Assembly: GCF_007829335.1 (NCBI RefSeq)
Contig: NZ_VIWO01000015.1
Coordinates: 32,871-96,870 of the forward strand
Source of the DNA: Chitinophaga polysaccharea
Lineage (GTDB): Bacteria > Bacteroidota > Bacteroidia > Chitinophagales > Chitinophagaceae
Length of the DNA: 64,000 nt
Direction: 5' to 3'
The notes beneath the pieces are model-generated. The model was not told where the DNA came from. It did no database searches and worked only from the letters and a program-made list of their open reading frames with translations. Positions 32,480-42,265 of the stretch are shown piece after piece; position 1 is the stretch's first letter, and each line of letters starts with the position of its first letter. A program made the translations under genes and the position numbers.

Positions 32480-33475
32480 ATGGGCATAGTTATTACGGAT
32501 GATGCCAACCAGGTGCTGTTATCGGAGGAAATGCCCTTTGATTTCAAGAAATACCGTAACCAGGCAATCGTAGAACAGACCCAGGAAGTAAGGCATCCTT
32601 TTGGGGCTGCCAATTTCCAGGAATTTTGTTTTGATGGCATTGCTATTGCCGCCTGTACTGCCGATGTGTATGAGAACATTCATATTTTATCGGATTTCCA
32701 TGAGCCAAGGGTAATGATGTTGTTTATGGAGCGGGGAGATATTACGACTACCCTGGATGGATTTTCCAATAATTTCAAGTTCAGGAGCCTGGAACATAAC
32801 CTGATGTATAGTCCTTGTGAGTCGGAATCGGCCGGGGTAAAGAAGCAGCGGGATATGTTATTTTTCGGGTTATCCTTTTTGCCGGAGAAATTCCTGCAGT
32901 TGGCGGAAAATAATGGGCGGGTGCTGGATGGGTTGGCAAACAATATTGCGGGTAATCGCACTACTACGCTGACCGACAAGTTTAATCCCCGTATTACGCC
33001 GCGTATGCAGCTGATTATGGAAGAGGTGCGTCAGTGCCGGTTCCAGGGGGGATTGAAGAAGCTTTTCCTGCAGTCGAAGGCGCTGGAGTTGCTGGCCTTG
33101 CAATGTGAGCAGATAGAGTCGGCGGAGTTGCGGGTGGTTCCGGCACGTCCTAAAGTATCTGCATCTGATGTAGAGAAATTACATTTTGCGAAGGATTTGC
33201 TGGTACAGCATTTACAACAGCCGTTGAGCCTGAGCGACCTGGCCCGTAAATCGGGATTAAATGAGTTTAAGTTGAAGTCGGGCTTTAAAGCCGTTTTTGA
33301 TAATACCGTATTCGGTTATCTCAATGACCGCCGGCTGGAGTTGGCGCGGGAGCTGATACGGGAGGGTAGGTTGCCTTTGTCGGCCATTGCCCTGGAAGCG
33401 GGATATTCCTCTCCCCAGCATTTCAGTAATGCCTTCCGTAAGAAGTTTGGGATAAGTCCCAGTAAGATTCATTAA
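32480..33475 (+). CDS. AraC family transcriptional regulator
   Basis: A 331-residue regulator. The N-terminal part (1-220) is a cupin-like effector region without a recognised ligand motif. The C-terminal part (about 228-331) has the two AraC helix-turn-helix units: SLSDLARKSGLNEFKLKSGFK and LPLSAIALEAGYSSPQHFSN, then the family end FRKKFGISPSKI. It probably acts on its divergent neighbour at 32159. The segment MLFMERGDI and the overall layout resemble PchR-like regulators of siderophore or heme genes, but that is only a resemblance. Confidence 0.88.
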   Translation: MGIVITDDANQVLLSEEMPFDFKKYRNQAIVEQTQEVRHPFGAANFQEFCFDGIAIAACTADVYENIHILSDFHEPRVMMLFMERGDITTTLDGFSNNFKFRSLEHNLMYSPCESESAGVKKQRDMLFFGLSFLPEKFLQLAENNGRVLDGLANNIAGNRTTTLTDKFNPRITPRMQLIMEEVRQCRFQGGLKKLFLQSKALELLALQCEQIESAELRVVPARPKVSASDVEKLHFAKDLLVQHLQQPLSLSDLARKSGLNEFKLKSGFKAVFDNTVFGYLNDRRLELARELIREGRLPLSAIALEAGYSSPQHFSNAFRKKFGISPSKIH

Positions 33476-33476
33476 T

Positions 33477-33505
33477 AGCCCAACAGGAGGAGGTCCTGTT
33501 GGGCT
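33477..33505. terminator. Hairpin between convergent genes
   Basis: AGCCCAACAGGA (33477-33488) pairs perfectly with TCCTGTTGGGCT (33494-33505) over five bases. It begins 2 bp after the AraC stop and ends 7 bp before the convergent NAD(P)-binding gene stop. It lacks a T-run, so termination may be weak or rely on other factors. Confidence 0.7.
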
Positions 33506-33511
33506 GGCCTG

Positions 33512-34141
33512 TTAATATGCTAAAGTAAAGCGTTGTTTGATATGTTGGGGTTGTTCCAGTTCGTTTATAAGGGCCACCGCATAGTCAGCTGTAGAGATTT
33601 TGCTTTCTCCTTTCTCATCTAATACTACCTGATCTTTACCCAAACGGAATTTACCGGTACGCTCGCCGGGAGCAATCATCATAGCGGGACTTATAACGGT
33701 CCAGTCGAGGTCATTTTGCTGCCTGATGACATAAAAGGCTTCACGGGTGGCGGTAGCGCCCGCTTTCCATTCAGCCGGAAACTGAGGGGTATCCAGTAGT
33801 TGCACGCCAGGGGCAATTTCCAGGCTACCTGCTCCGCTAACAGCGATCAGGCGTTTGATACCTGCTTTTTTGGTAGCGGCGATGATGGCGTTAATCGCTT
33901 TCACATAAGTATCCGTATCATGCGCATTGTAAGCTGAAATAACCGCCTGGTTGCCGGTCAGCAGTGGAATCAGGGTTGTTTCATCAGTTACATCGGCAGC
34001 TTTCACAGTGAGATGTGTATTCTTTACGGTGATTTTTTCAGGGTTACGAACGATGGCCGTTACTTCGTGTCCTCTGTTTAGTGCTTCGTTTAAGATAGCA
34101 GTACCTATAAATCCGGATGCTCCGATAATCGCTACTTTCAT
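33512..34141 (-). CDS. NAD(P)-binding Rossmann-fold protein, atypical SDR
   Basis: A 209-residue protein with the dinucleotide-binding motif GASGFIG (residues 7-13) near the N-terminus and the segments AADVTD, VSGAGSLE and WTVISPAMMI. These fit the NmrA/SDR_a5 group of NAD(P)H-binding proteins, often annotated as NAD(P)-dependent oxidoreductase or epimerase. The Tyr-x-x-x-Lys of classical SDRs is not present, so the reaction is uncertain. It is single and convergent with the AraC gene. Confidence 0.85.
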   Translation of the reverse strand: MKVAIIGASGFIGTAILNEALNRGHEVTAIVRNPEKITVKNTHLTVKAADVTDETTLIPLLTGNQAVISAYNAHDTDTYVKAINAIIAATKKAGIKRLIAVSGAGSLEIAPGVQLLDTPQFPAEWKAGATATREAFYVIRQQNDLDWTVISPAMMIAPGERTGKFRLGKDQVVLDEKGESKISTADYAVALINELEQPQHIKQRFTLAY

Positions 34142-34356
34142 GACTTTTTATTTTAGGATGATTAGTTATTACAGCTTTTAACAGCCGATTGTTTAAATTG
34201 TTATAATAAATATTACAGTTATGGAGATAAAAAATACAGACGTTTAATCTGTAATAAAATTAATTACAGTACAAAGGTAAACGAATAATATTAACTACCA
34301 AATGAAATTTTTGTTTTTAGCGGAAAGGGGAATTCAGGCCGGTAAAGATTTAAGAT

Positions 34357-34400
34357 AAAAAGCCCGTCAACATGAAGCGCTGACGGGCTTTTTATTTTAA
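34357..34400 (-). terminator. Intrinsic terminator of the membrane pyrophosphatase gene
   Basis: AAAAAGCCCGTCA (34357-34369) pairs perfectly with TGACGGGCTTTTT (34381-34393). On the minus strand the stem ends in a T-run. It lies 19 bp beyond the stop. Confidence 0.92.
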
Positions 34401-34411
34401 ATCGTTGATAC

Positions 34412-36622
34412 TTATTTCTTTAAAAGGTAAGCAGTAGCTTTGGCGTCGGGCGCTTTAGCAGCTGGTTTTACCGTTTCTGTTTTAGTAGTCACTGGTACAG
34501 GTGGCATCTTGGTATGGTATAATTCAGCCAGGGTGGGGGCAATAACCAGGGAAACAATCGACATCAATTTGATGAGGATGTTCATAGAAGGGCCGGAGGT
34601 ATCTTTAAACGGATCGCCTACGGTATCACCAGTAACGGAGGCTTTATGTGGCTCAGATTTTTTGTAATAGGTTTCGCCATTGATTTCCACCCCTTTTTCG
34701 AACGATTTTTTGGCGTTATCCCAGGCTCCGCCCGCGTTGTTCTGGAAGAGACCCATCAACACACCGCTTACAGTAGCACCGGCCAGGAATCCGCCCAGCA
34801 CTTCCGGGCCAGCCAGGAAACCTACCAGCAGAGGGGCGATGAGGGCAATAGCTCCGGGTAGCATCATTTCGCGAATCGAAGCTTTGGTGGAAATGGCCAC
34901 GCATTTATCGTATTCCGGTTTGCCAGTACCTTCCATAATGCCAGGAATTTCGCGGAACTGGCGGCGTACTTCTTCTACCATGGCCATCGCAGCGCGACCT
35001 ACGGCAGCAATGGCAAGGGAGGAGAAAATGAATGGAATCATACCGCCTACAAATAAGCCAGCCAATACATTAGCTTTATAGATATCGATACCGGGAATGC
35101 CTGCCACACCCACAAAGGCGGCAAAGAGCGCCAATGCGGTGAGGGCTGCAGAGGCAATGGCAAAACCTTTACCGGTAGCGGCGGTGGTGTTACCTACCGC
35201 ATCGAGGATATCTGTTTTTTCCCTTACATCTTTCGGTAATTCGCTCATTTCGGCAATACCGCCGGCATTATCAGCAATAGGACCGAAAGCATCGATTGCG
35301 AGCTGCATAGCCGTGGTGGCCATCATCCCGGCAGCTGCAATGGCTACACCATATAGTCCTGCCATAGAGAAGGAGCCGGCAATACCTGCGGCCAGTACCA
35401 GGATAGGCAACATCGTAGACTCCATACCTACCGACAAACCACCAATGATATTGGTAGCGGCACCTGTAGCGGATTGGCGGATGATAGATTTTACCGGACG
35501 TTTACCCATGGCGGTATAATACTCGGTAATGATGCTGATCAAAGTGCCTACCGCGAGGCCTATCATAATGGCGCCAAATACCTGTCCGCGGGTAAATTCG
35601 TGATGACGCAGTGTCATAGTGTTATCCGGCAGGATCCAGTTCACCAGGAAGTAAGAAACAATCGCCGTTAAAATAATAGAACCCCAGTTACCCATATTCA
35701 GCGCTTTCTGCACCACGCCGGTATTGAGGCCGGCGTTATCGCTGATTCTTACGAAGAGGGTACCGATAATAGAGAAGATGATACCGGCGCCGGCAATAAT
35801 CATTGGTAGAAGTATGGGTGCGATGCCTCCGAACGCATCCTGCGACACGGTTTCGGAGCCAAGCACCATTGTAGCCAGTACAGTAGCTACATAGGAACCG
35901 AACAAATCGGCGCCCATACCAGCTACGTCTCCGACGTTGTCGCCTACGTTATCGGCAATGGTGGCAGGGTTGCGGGGATCGTCTTCAGGAATGCCTGCTT
36001 CTACTTTACCTACCAGGTCGGCGCCCACATCGGCTGCTTTAGTGTAGATACCGCCACCAACACGGGCAAACAAGGCGATACTTTCGGCGCCCAGTGAAAA
36101 CCCGGTGAGTACTTCAATGGTTTTAATCATTTCAGCGGTATTGGCAGCAGCGCCAAAGTATGATTTCAATATAATAAACAATGATCCGAGCCCGAGTACT
36201 GCCAGGCCGGCCACGCCCATCCCCATCACAGAACCGCCGGTAAAGGATACCTGCAGTGCTTTGGCGAGACTGGTACGTGCCGCATGTGCAGTGCGCACAT
36301 TGGCTTTGGTGGCGATCCTCATGCCTATGAAGCCGGCAGTAGCCGAAAATACGGCGCCTACCACAAAGGCCAGGGCAATAGACCAGTGTGAATTTTCATG
36401 TGTTGCGCCCATATAGCCTAACAGCAGGGCCGCGATGATAACAAAGTAAATAAGGACTTTATACTCAGCTTTCAGAAATGCCATAGCCCCTTCAGCAATA
36501 TGCTGCGCTATCTCTTTCATTTTTTCATTGCCAGCCTCCTGTCGTGTAACCCAGGCGCTTTTAACAGCCGTAAATAGCAAAGCCAATAATCCAAAACAAG
36601 GAACGAGATAAACTATACTCAT
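34412..36622 (-). CDS. hppA: Membrane-bound ion-translocating pyrophosphatase, K+-dependent type
   Basis: A 736-residue, roughly 16-helix inner membrane enzyme that couples hydrolysis of pyrophosphate to pumping of Na+ and/or H+. The catalytic loop contains DVGADLVGKVE and the acidic motif DNVGDNVGDVAGMGADLF; a second site is in EMSELPKDVREKTDILDAVGNTTAA, split by the membrane. In GNTTAATGKG the residue after TTA is Ala, not Lys, the mark of the K+-stimulated class. Na+ versus H+ specificity depends on the position of a membrane Glu and was not settled. It is a single gene with its own terminator and ends in a Lys/Ala/Pro-rich tail. Confidence 0.93.
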   Translation of the reverse strand: MSIVYLVPCFGLLALLFTAVKSAWVTRQEAGNEKMKEIAQHIAEGAMAFLKAEYKVLIYFVIIAALLLGYMGATHENSHWSIALAFVVGAVFSATAGFIGMRIATKANVRTAHAARTSLAKALQVSFTGGSVMGMGVAGLAVLGLGSLFIILKSYFGAAANTAEMIKTIEVLTGFSLGAESIALFARVGGGIYTKAADVGADLVGKVEAGIPEDDPRNPATIADNVGDNVGDVAGMGADLFGSYVATVLATMVLGSETVSQDAFGGIAPILLPMIIAGAGIIFSIIGTLFVRISDNAGLNTGVVQKALNMGNWGSIILTAIVSYFLVNWILPDNTMTLRHHEFTRGQVFGAIMIGLAVGTLISIITEYYTAMGKRPVKSIIRQSATGAATNIIGGLSVGMESTMLPILVLAAGIAGSFSMAGLYGVAIAAAGMMATTAMQLAIDAFGPIADNAGGIAEMSELPKDVREKTDILDAVGNTTAATGKGFAIASAALTALALFAAFVGVAGIPGIDIYKANVLAGLFVGGMIPFIFSSLAIAAVGRAAMAMVEEVRRQFREIPGIMEGTGKPEYDKCVAISTKASIREMMLPGAIALIAPLLVGFLAGPEVLGGFLAGATVSGVLMGLFQNNAGGAWDNAKKSFEKGVEINGETYYKKSEPHKASVTGDTVGDPFKDTSGPSMNILIKLMSIVSLVIAPTLAELYHTKMPPVPVTTKTETVKPAAKAPDAKATAYLLKK

Positions 36623-36869
36623 GTACGCGAAATTTATTAATACTGGTTGACAAAAAAGTTTAGTAATTAAAAAATTATAGGATTCTCAAAAAAATATTTC
36701 AAATGAATATAAAACATAAATTATTAATTGTGTAGAGCATCTGGAAAAATATTAAACACCTTCGCCATGAGCAAGGATTTGGCCGTAAAAAATAACCTTG
36801 GAGTGGGAAAAATGATTATATGATAGGAAGCCATCAGACTTTATTGCCATGGTGACAGCAGGGAACGGG

Positions 36870-38387
36870 TTAAATGCCTTCCAGGAAAGCCTTTCCGAGC
36901 CATTGGATGATGTCGGCGGCAGTCATGGCTTCCTGCGACAGGTGGGCAGCGGCCAGGTCGCCAGCAAACCCATGCAGCCAGGCGCCCAGGATAGCGGCGG
37001 CTTTAGGGCTATAGTCCTGTGCCAGCAAACCGGTAAGTATACCGGTGAGCACATCGCCGCTGCCCCCGGTGGCCATACCGGGATTGCCGGTGTTATTGAA
37101 ATAAACAGCGCCATCCGGGCAGGCGATGGCAGAATACCGGCCTTTGAGCAGGATATACACCTGTAGTTTGATTGCCTGTTGAGATAACAATTCCAGGCGT
37201 GCTACTTCGTTGGGAGTAGCGCCAAATAGCCGCTCAAATTCTTTGGGATGCGGCGTGAGTATAGAACCTGCCGGTATCTTATATAACAGGTACGGATATA
37301 CGGAAAGTAAATTGAGTGCATCGGCATCAATGACCATTGGCTGTTGATAGCTGTCCAGCAAATGTTCCAGGGCTTTGGCTGTACCGGGTTGGGTATCCAG
37401 GCCAGGGCCTATACCAATCGCTTTGTAAGTGGCGGGGTTGATGCTGCGATGAAAATGGAGACTATAATGCGGATCTTCATCGGTGACACACATGGCACAT
37501 GGCTCGCTGAGCTGCATGATGTTATAGCCGCATTGCGGCACATAGCAGGTAAGCAGTCCCACACCGGCGCGTAAGCATGCCCTGGCACTTAATACCGCGG
37601 CGCCCATTTTACCATAGCTCCCGGCTATGAGCAGTGCATGTCCGTAAGTTCCCTTATGGGCAAAAGGATTGCGGGGCTGATAAATAGTTTGAATTATACC
37701 CGGATCGGCGAGCAAATATCGTGTGGGCGTATGCGTTATATAGTCCGGATGCAGTCCTATCGGGAGTATATGTACTTCTCCGGTGTACGCTGCATTTTCC
37801 GGGAGCAGGAAAGCGAGTTTATAACATTCAAAACTTAAGGTGTGATGAGCCTGTATCACCGTTTGTTGCACGCTGCTTTCATCGGCCCGGAGCCCTGAAG
37901 GCATATCTATGGCAACGATGGTATGTTTGCCGCGTTGTCCGTTGATATGATGTACTACACCTGCCAGCCATCCTTCTATGGGCCGGCTCATACCGGTACC
38001 GAAAATAGCGTCTATGATAATCGCATCCGGTGGCAGGGTAGGGATATCTGATACATCACCTATGGCATACAGGCTGGCAGGGTATTGCTGCTGCAGGGCT
38101 TCCAGCTTCAGTTGGTGGTCGGCGCTGGCCTGGGCGCCATATTGCAATATGCCGGTGCTGACCTTATAGCCATGATCGAGCAACAGGCGGGCCATTACTA
38201 ATCCATCTCCCCCATTATTTCCCTTCCCGCAAAAAATGTATACGGGGTAGTGGGGAGCATAATGTTCTTCCAGCCACGTCGCACATTTGCCGGCGGCCCT
38301 TTCCATCAGTTGAGCGCTGCTGATCGGCTCATGGGCGATCGTGAAGGCATCGGCTTCGCGGATTTGGGCGGCAGAGAAGATTTTCAT
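36870..38387 (-). CDS. nnr: Bifunctional NAD(P)H-hydrate epimerase / dehydratase
   Basis: A 505-residue fusion that repairs hydrated NAD(P)H. The N-terminal YjeF_N domain (about 1-210) has CGKGNNGGDGLVMAR and DAIFGTGMSRP. The C-terminal ribokinase-like domain (about 225-505) has HKGTYGHALLIAGS, LTPHPKEFERLFG and the catalytic NPGMATGGSGDVLTGIL. It epimerises R-NAD(P)HX and dehydrates S-NAD(P)HX with ADP or ATP. Both halves appear intact. The gene lies downstream of the outer membrane protein gene and upstream of hppA on the same strand, with gaps on both sides. Confidence 0.94.
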   Translation of the reverse strand: MKIFSAAQIREADAFTIAHEPISSAQLMERAAGKCATWLEEHYAPHYPVYIFCGKGNNGGDGLVMARLLLDHGYKVSTGILQYGAQASADHQLKLEALQQQYPASLYAIGDVSDIPTLPPDAIIIDAIFGTGMSRPIEGWLAGVVHHINGQRGKHTIVAIDMPSGLRADESSVQQTVIQAHHTLSFECYKLAFLLPENAAYTGEVHILPIGLHPDYITHTPTRYLLADPGIIQTIYQPRNPFAHKGTYGHALLIAGSYGKMGAAVLSARACLRAGVGLLTCYVPQCGYNIMQLSEPCAMCVTDEDPHYSLHFHRSINPATYKAIGIGPGLDTQPGTAKALEHLLDSYQQPMVIDADALNLLSVYPYLLYKIPAGSILTPHPKEFERLFGATPNEVARLELLSQQAIKLQVYILLKGRYSAIACPDGAVYFNNTGNPGMATGGSGDVLTGILTGLLAQDYSPKAAAILGAWLHGFAGDLAAAHLSQEAMTAADIIQWLGKAFLEGI

Positions 38388-38416
38388 GTAATAAAATTAC
38401 TTCAAAATAGGGAACA

Positions 38417-38453
38417 TAAAAAAAACGGACCATGCTTGCCTCATGATCCGTTT
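38417..38453 (-). terminator. Intrinsic terminator of the gene at 38475
   Basis: AAACGGACCATG (38423-38434) pairs with CATGATCCGTTT (38442-38453) with one G-U over seven bases. On the minus strand a T-run follows (A-tract at 38417-38425). Confidence 0.88.
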
Positions 38454-38474
38454 GTAATGAAGTGGTCAGCGGGT

Positions 38475-38999
38475 TTAGAAAGCAAACCGGGCAGACACAC
38501 CGCCAATCTCCTCACCCATGTAGTTGGTGGGTCCAACAAACTGTACGTAAGGTTTCAGATCAGCACTGATGTTTAAAGGAAATTTCTTGAAGGTATACTC
38601 GATACCAATGATACCATCCAGTCCGGGGGATACGTAAGTACCTTTACCTTTTTCCACATAACGATCCCAGTCATAATCGCGACGGTCGTAGAAGCCGATA
38701 TGTGCACCACCACCCGCATACATCACGAGTTGAGGTACGCCAATATTCCAGTTGTATTCGTATAACCCGGTAACAGTCACATTATTCCTGTGTTCGTGGT
38801 TAGTAGTTACCAGTCCTTCAATGGCATGAGGTCCCTGGATAAAATGTTTAACAGTAAATCCAACTATCCATGGATTCAGACGAATACCTAAAGCGGTATT
38901 ATAGTTGGAAGGATCGCTGCTTTTGTAACTTCTTTTTTGCGCGTTAGCCTGTATCGCGAGTACAGCGATCATGCTGAAAAGTAACACGACTTTTTTCAT
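38475..38999 (-). CDS. Small outer membrane beta-barrel-like protein
   Basis: A 174-residue protein from ATG 38999, where a signal peptide begins (MKKVVLLFSMIAVLAIQANA, cut before QKR). The mature part alternates polar and aromatic residues in short strands (ALGIRLNPWIVGFTVKHF, HNNVTVTGLYEYN-like, LVMYAGGGAHIGFYDRR) and ends in GGVSARFAF, with a terminal Phe as in outer membrane barrels. An eight-stranded OmpA- or PorT-like barrel is plausible. No specific family or partner is recognised. Confidence 0.7.
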   Translation of the reverse strand: MKKVVLLFSMIAVLAIQANAQKRSYKSSDPSNYNTALGIRLNPWIVGFTVKHFIQGPHAIEGLVTTNHEHRNNVTVTGLYEYNWNIGVPQLVMYAGGGAHIGFYDRRDYDWDRYVEKGKGTYVSPGLDGIIGIEYTFKKFPLNISADLKPYVQFVGPTNYMGEEIGGVSARFAF

Positions 39000-39081
39000 A
39001 GATGTGTTTTTTGAATGGTCCGTAAAATACACGTTTAGAAACGGTGGCTTTTTTCCTAAAGTATGCACGACGAAAATTAAA

Positions 39082-40293
39082 TCAAGGATGCTTTACAAGA
39101 ACAGTGCCAACCGGTTTCATGAGGCGGAGAAAAATGAAGCCGGCGATGCCTGCCAATAGCGACGCAACGATCACAGAAATGATCGCAATGATCTGTAAAT
39201 CACGTTCCTCGTAAGCCAGGGAAGAGATAAAAATAGACATGGTAAAACCTATTCCGGCGATGAGCCCAACGCCCAATAATTGTGGCCATCCGGCTTTGGA
39301 TGGCAGGGATGCCCATTTGCATTTAACCGCAAGAAACGAAAAAGTGAAAATTCCCAGTGGTTTGCCCAGCACCAGGCCTGCCAGGATGCCATAGCTGATT
39401 TCGTTGTGCAGGGTTGCGCCAATATCGGCCGGGAGCTGTATGGCGGTGTTGGCCAATGCAAAGATGGGCATGATGATAAAGTTGACCGGATCATGTAAAC
39501 CATGTACCAAGTCGGATATCTTATCCTGTGGAATGCAGAATGCCAGTAATACCCCCGCGATGGTAGCATGTACACCTGAATTGAAGAGGCAATACCACAG
39601 CACAATTCCGGGGATAAAATACAGGATGAGCCGTTGCACTTTTAAGAAATTCAGCAATAGTGGAATCAAGAATACACCGCCTCCTATCAACAGGTATTTT
39701 ACATCCAGGTGGGGCGTATAAAATATGGCGATAGTGAGAATGGCGCCGAGGTCGTCGATGATGGCCAGCGCCATCAGGAAGATTTTAAGACCTACGGGAA
39801 CTCTTCTGCCGAGCAGGGACAAGATACCCAGGGAGAAGGCAATATCAGTGGCCATCGGGATGCCCCAGCCATGGGTGAAGGAGGTGTTTTTATTAATAAC
39901 AGCGAAAATGACAGCAGGAAATAACATACCGCCAATGGCCGCCAACACAGGCAAAATAGATTTACGCAGGGAAGATAGCTCACCTACGGTTAGTTCCCGT
40001 TTGATTTCCATGCCTACAAGAAAAAAGAACAACACCATCATGCCATCGTTTATCCATAACAGGTAGGAGTTGGGCAGATGTAGCGCGCGATATTGATAGT
40101 GATGCCCGGTGTTGGGGTCAAACAAATTATTCCAGAACCCTACATAATCCGTTTGTACTCCTGAATTGGCCAGCACCATAGAAATGACGGTGCAGGCAAT
40201 GAGTACAATTCCCACTGCGCGACTGTCTTTGAAAAACACATAAAGTGGCGACAACAGGGTCTTATGAATTAATTTGATAGAGCTCTTTAGCAC
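39082..40293 (-). CDS. nhaA: Na+/H+ antiporter NhaA
   Basis: A 403-residue, 12-helix inner membrane antiporter exchanging internal Na+ for external H+. The conserved ATDIAFSLG (148-156) of the interrupted helix IV and the ion-binding Asp pair Asp180-Asp181 in ALAIIDDLGA are present, as is the GMEIKREL segment. The start is GTG at 40293 (MLKSSI). Together with the adjacent membrane pyrophosphatase it would support Na+ or pH homeostasis, although they are not in one operon. Confidence 0.95.
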   Translation of the reverse strand: MLKSSIKLIHKTLLSPLYVFFKDSRAVGIVLIACTVISMVLANSGVQTDYVGFWNNLFDPNTGHHYQYRALHLPNSYLLWINDGMMVLFFFLVGMEIKRELTVGELSSLRKSILPVLAAIGGMLFPAVIFAVINKNTSFTHGWGIPMATDIAFSLGILSLLGRRVPVGLKIFLMALAIIDDLGAILTIAIFYTPHLDVKYLLIGGGVFLIPLLLNFLKVQRLILYFIPGIVLWYCLFNSGVHATIAGVLLAFCIPQDKISDLVHGLHDPVNFIIMPIFALANTAIQLPADIGATLHNEISYGILAGLVLGKPLGIFTFSFLAVKCKWASLPSKAGWPQLLGVGLIAGIGFTMSIFISSLAYEERDLQIIAIISVIVASLLAGIAGFIFLRLMKPVGTVLVKHP

Positions 40294-40365
40294 AGTGTAT
40301 GGTTTTGTGAGGAAGTATTTCCGGGTATAGCAGGCAGAAATGATGTTACCTGCTATATCTGGAAA

Positions 40366-42255
40366 TTATTGCATTAACTCGTATTTGCTCTTAGGTTGCC
40401 GTTTAATGTCCCATTTGAAATTTTCCAGTTGCAGCTGGTCTAACGGACGTTGGGTAAACGGATATACGACCCCTTCGGGGTCTTTGACGAGGACTACTTT
40501 GTTCACTTCACTTTTCTTAAAGTAGATATTGATAATGGCGCATTGTGCTTTATTTACACTCATATAGGCGCCTGCCTGGTCTTTTATATAGTTGATGGTT
40601 TCGGCATTCCCTTCCACATGCATCCAGTCGAGTGTTTCGCCAAGGATGTAGCCGGTGATAATGCTGCCTTTAATCTGATTGTACATACCGGGACCGGCTT
40701 CATTGATTATGAAGCCGTTGTTTTTCAACAACATTTTATCTGCTGTTTGATTTTTGGTAAACATCAGGATGGTATCGCCGCTCAGCTGGGTGGTGTTGTT
40801 AGACCAGAAAACGGGTTTGCCATAGAAGCGGAATATAGAATCCCTGGAGGAGTAGAATACGCTGTCGGCCACGCCCTGCAAGGAATCGGAAAATATTTTT
40901 ACGTGATGATACGCGAGAATATAGCGTTGTTCGCTGGTATCCTTTGGTGCGCTCAGTGCCATGCTGTCGGCGTGATGCTTGATACCCGGGAGGGAATCGT
41001 GCATCACTACATTAGCCGGGGGGGCTACTTTCATCGTTTTCATCTTCACCGAATCGAATGTCTGTTTGGTTTTGGCCAATGCGCTATCGGCCATGAATAC
41101 GGATACGTTGGGTGCAATATTGTTGTTTTCCTGTTTCCGGGCAATGGCATCGCCTTTAGTGAGCGGGGAAATGGTGGCCGTGAATCTGTCGGGAGGCCTG
41201 ATTGTTTGCAGGCTTCTCAGGTTTTTGGTGGGTGATTCGGGAATACGTTTTAAACCTGCTACAGATGGAATAGAGAGGCTATCGTCTGGCTTGATGACAC
41301 CGGAGAACAGTGTATCTGCAGCCATGTACAGCGTATCTTTATTTTTTTCCATGATGAGCAGTGGCTTTTGGGTAGCGAGTATGGTTTTTTCGCGTTGATT
41401 TACCACGCCCCTGTTGGCCAGCAGCGACATTTTGCGGGCGGTATCCTTATACACCATGTTACCGGTGGCATAGGCCATACCAGTGAGTTTATCCATTTCT
41501 ATGTTGTCGGCAGTAATAGTGCCGGTACTGTCTTCGATAGTGGGACGGTTACCAAAATTGCCATATCCTTTATCGGTATCATAGTAGCCGCTGGTAGCGT
41601 ACATGGTACTTTTATCGTTGTTGTTGATCGTGGTGGGGGCAATGATGGTGGCTATTTTGGTACCGGTGTTATAGAGAAGTTCGTTGGTGCTGAGGGTATA
41701 TTCCGGGTCTACCAGCAAAACATTCTGCATGAAATGCATCTCTTTTGTTTCCGTGTAGTAATAACCTTGTTCGCTGGTGAGTACACTTTTACCGTTGACG
41801 AGGCGTCCGCCCTGTGTATACGAACCAATTTTGGCGTTCATATCATATTGCAGTTCCGGGCCGGTGATGGTTACTTTACCATCTGTGAGCCTGGCGTTAT
41901 CCCGGAGCAGTGCAATGCGGGTGTTGGCATCATAGTTCAGGTAGTTACCGTAGATGTGGATGCTGTCTGCCTGGTTAATATGAATATTGCCATAGGCATC
42001 GATAATGTTGGTTTTATTATTTTTTACGGCGCTGTCGCAGTTGAACAGGGTAGTTCCCTGTTTGAATATGGCGCTGCCTACGAAGCGGGTGAGGCTTACG
42101 GAGTCGCGTTCATATATGATGAGTGTGTCTGCGTGAATAATTTCAATAACAGATCCGGTTTTCGGCGCAGGTTTAGCCGGAAACTGGGCGCTGGCCGACA
42201 TTGCGAAGAAGCAGATGACGGCCAGGAAGATCCCTGATTTTATGTATCGATGCAT
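40366..42255 (-). CDS. OstA-like (LptA-type) periplasmic protein
   Basis: A 629-residue exported protein. A signal peptide (1-23, SASAQ) is followed by the OstA-like domain seen in Bacteroidota (PF13100 type): IIHADTLIIYERDSVSLTR, VGSAIFKQGTTLFNCDSA, then repeated strands such as TSEQGYYYTETKEMHF and SGYYDTDKGYGNF. The N-terminal third should form the beta-jellyroll of LPS transport proteins; the second half contains a proline- and serine-rich linker (about 340-430) and further strands. It clusters with MlaD-like, amidase and LptD genes, supporting a role in lipopolysaccharide or lipid transport across the periplasm. Confidence 0.85.
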   Translation of the reverse strand: MHRYIKSGIFLAVICFFAMSASAQFPAKPAPKTGSVIEIIHADTLIIYERDSVSLTRFVGSAIFKQGTTLFNCDSAVKNNKTNIIDAYGNIHINQADSIHIYGNYLNYDANTRIALLRDNARLTDGKVTITGPELQYDMNAKIGSYTQGGRLVNGKSVLTSEQGYYYTETKEMHFMQNVLLVDPEYTLSTNELLYNTGTKIATIIAPTTINNNDKSTMYATSGYYDTDKGYGNFGNRPTIEDSTGTITADNIEMDKLTGMAYATGNMVYKDTARKMSLLANRGVVNQREKTILATQKPLLIMEKNKDTLYMAADTLFSGVIKPDDSLSIPSVAGLKRIPESPTKNLRSLQTIRPPDRFTATISPLTKGDAIARKQENNNIAPNVSVFMADSALAKTKQTFDSVKMKTMKVAPPANVVMHDSLPGIKHHADSMALSAPKDTSEQRYILAYHHVKIFSDSLQGVADSVFYSSRDSIFRFYGKPVFWSNNTTQLSGDTILMFTKNQTADKMLLKNNGFIINEAGPGMYNQIKGSIITGYILGETLDWMHVEGNAETINYIKDQAGAYMSVNKAQCAIINIYFKKSEVNKVVLVKDPEGVVYPFTQRPLDQLQLENFKWDIKRQPKSKYELMQ

Positions 42256-42265
42256 TGATTCTTAA

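Noticed and set aside
41368..42237. A 289-codon open frame on the plus strand opposite the OstA-like gene
   Set aside because: The minus-strand gene has a signal peptide and family motifs across the same interval. The antisense frame has no start context, domain or promoter.
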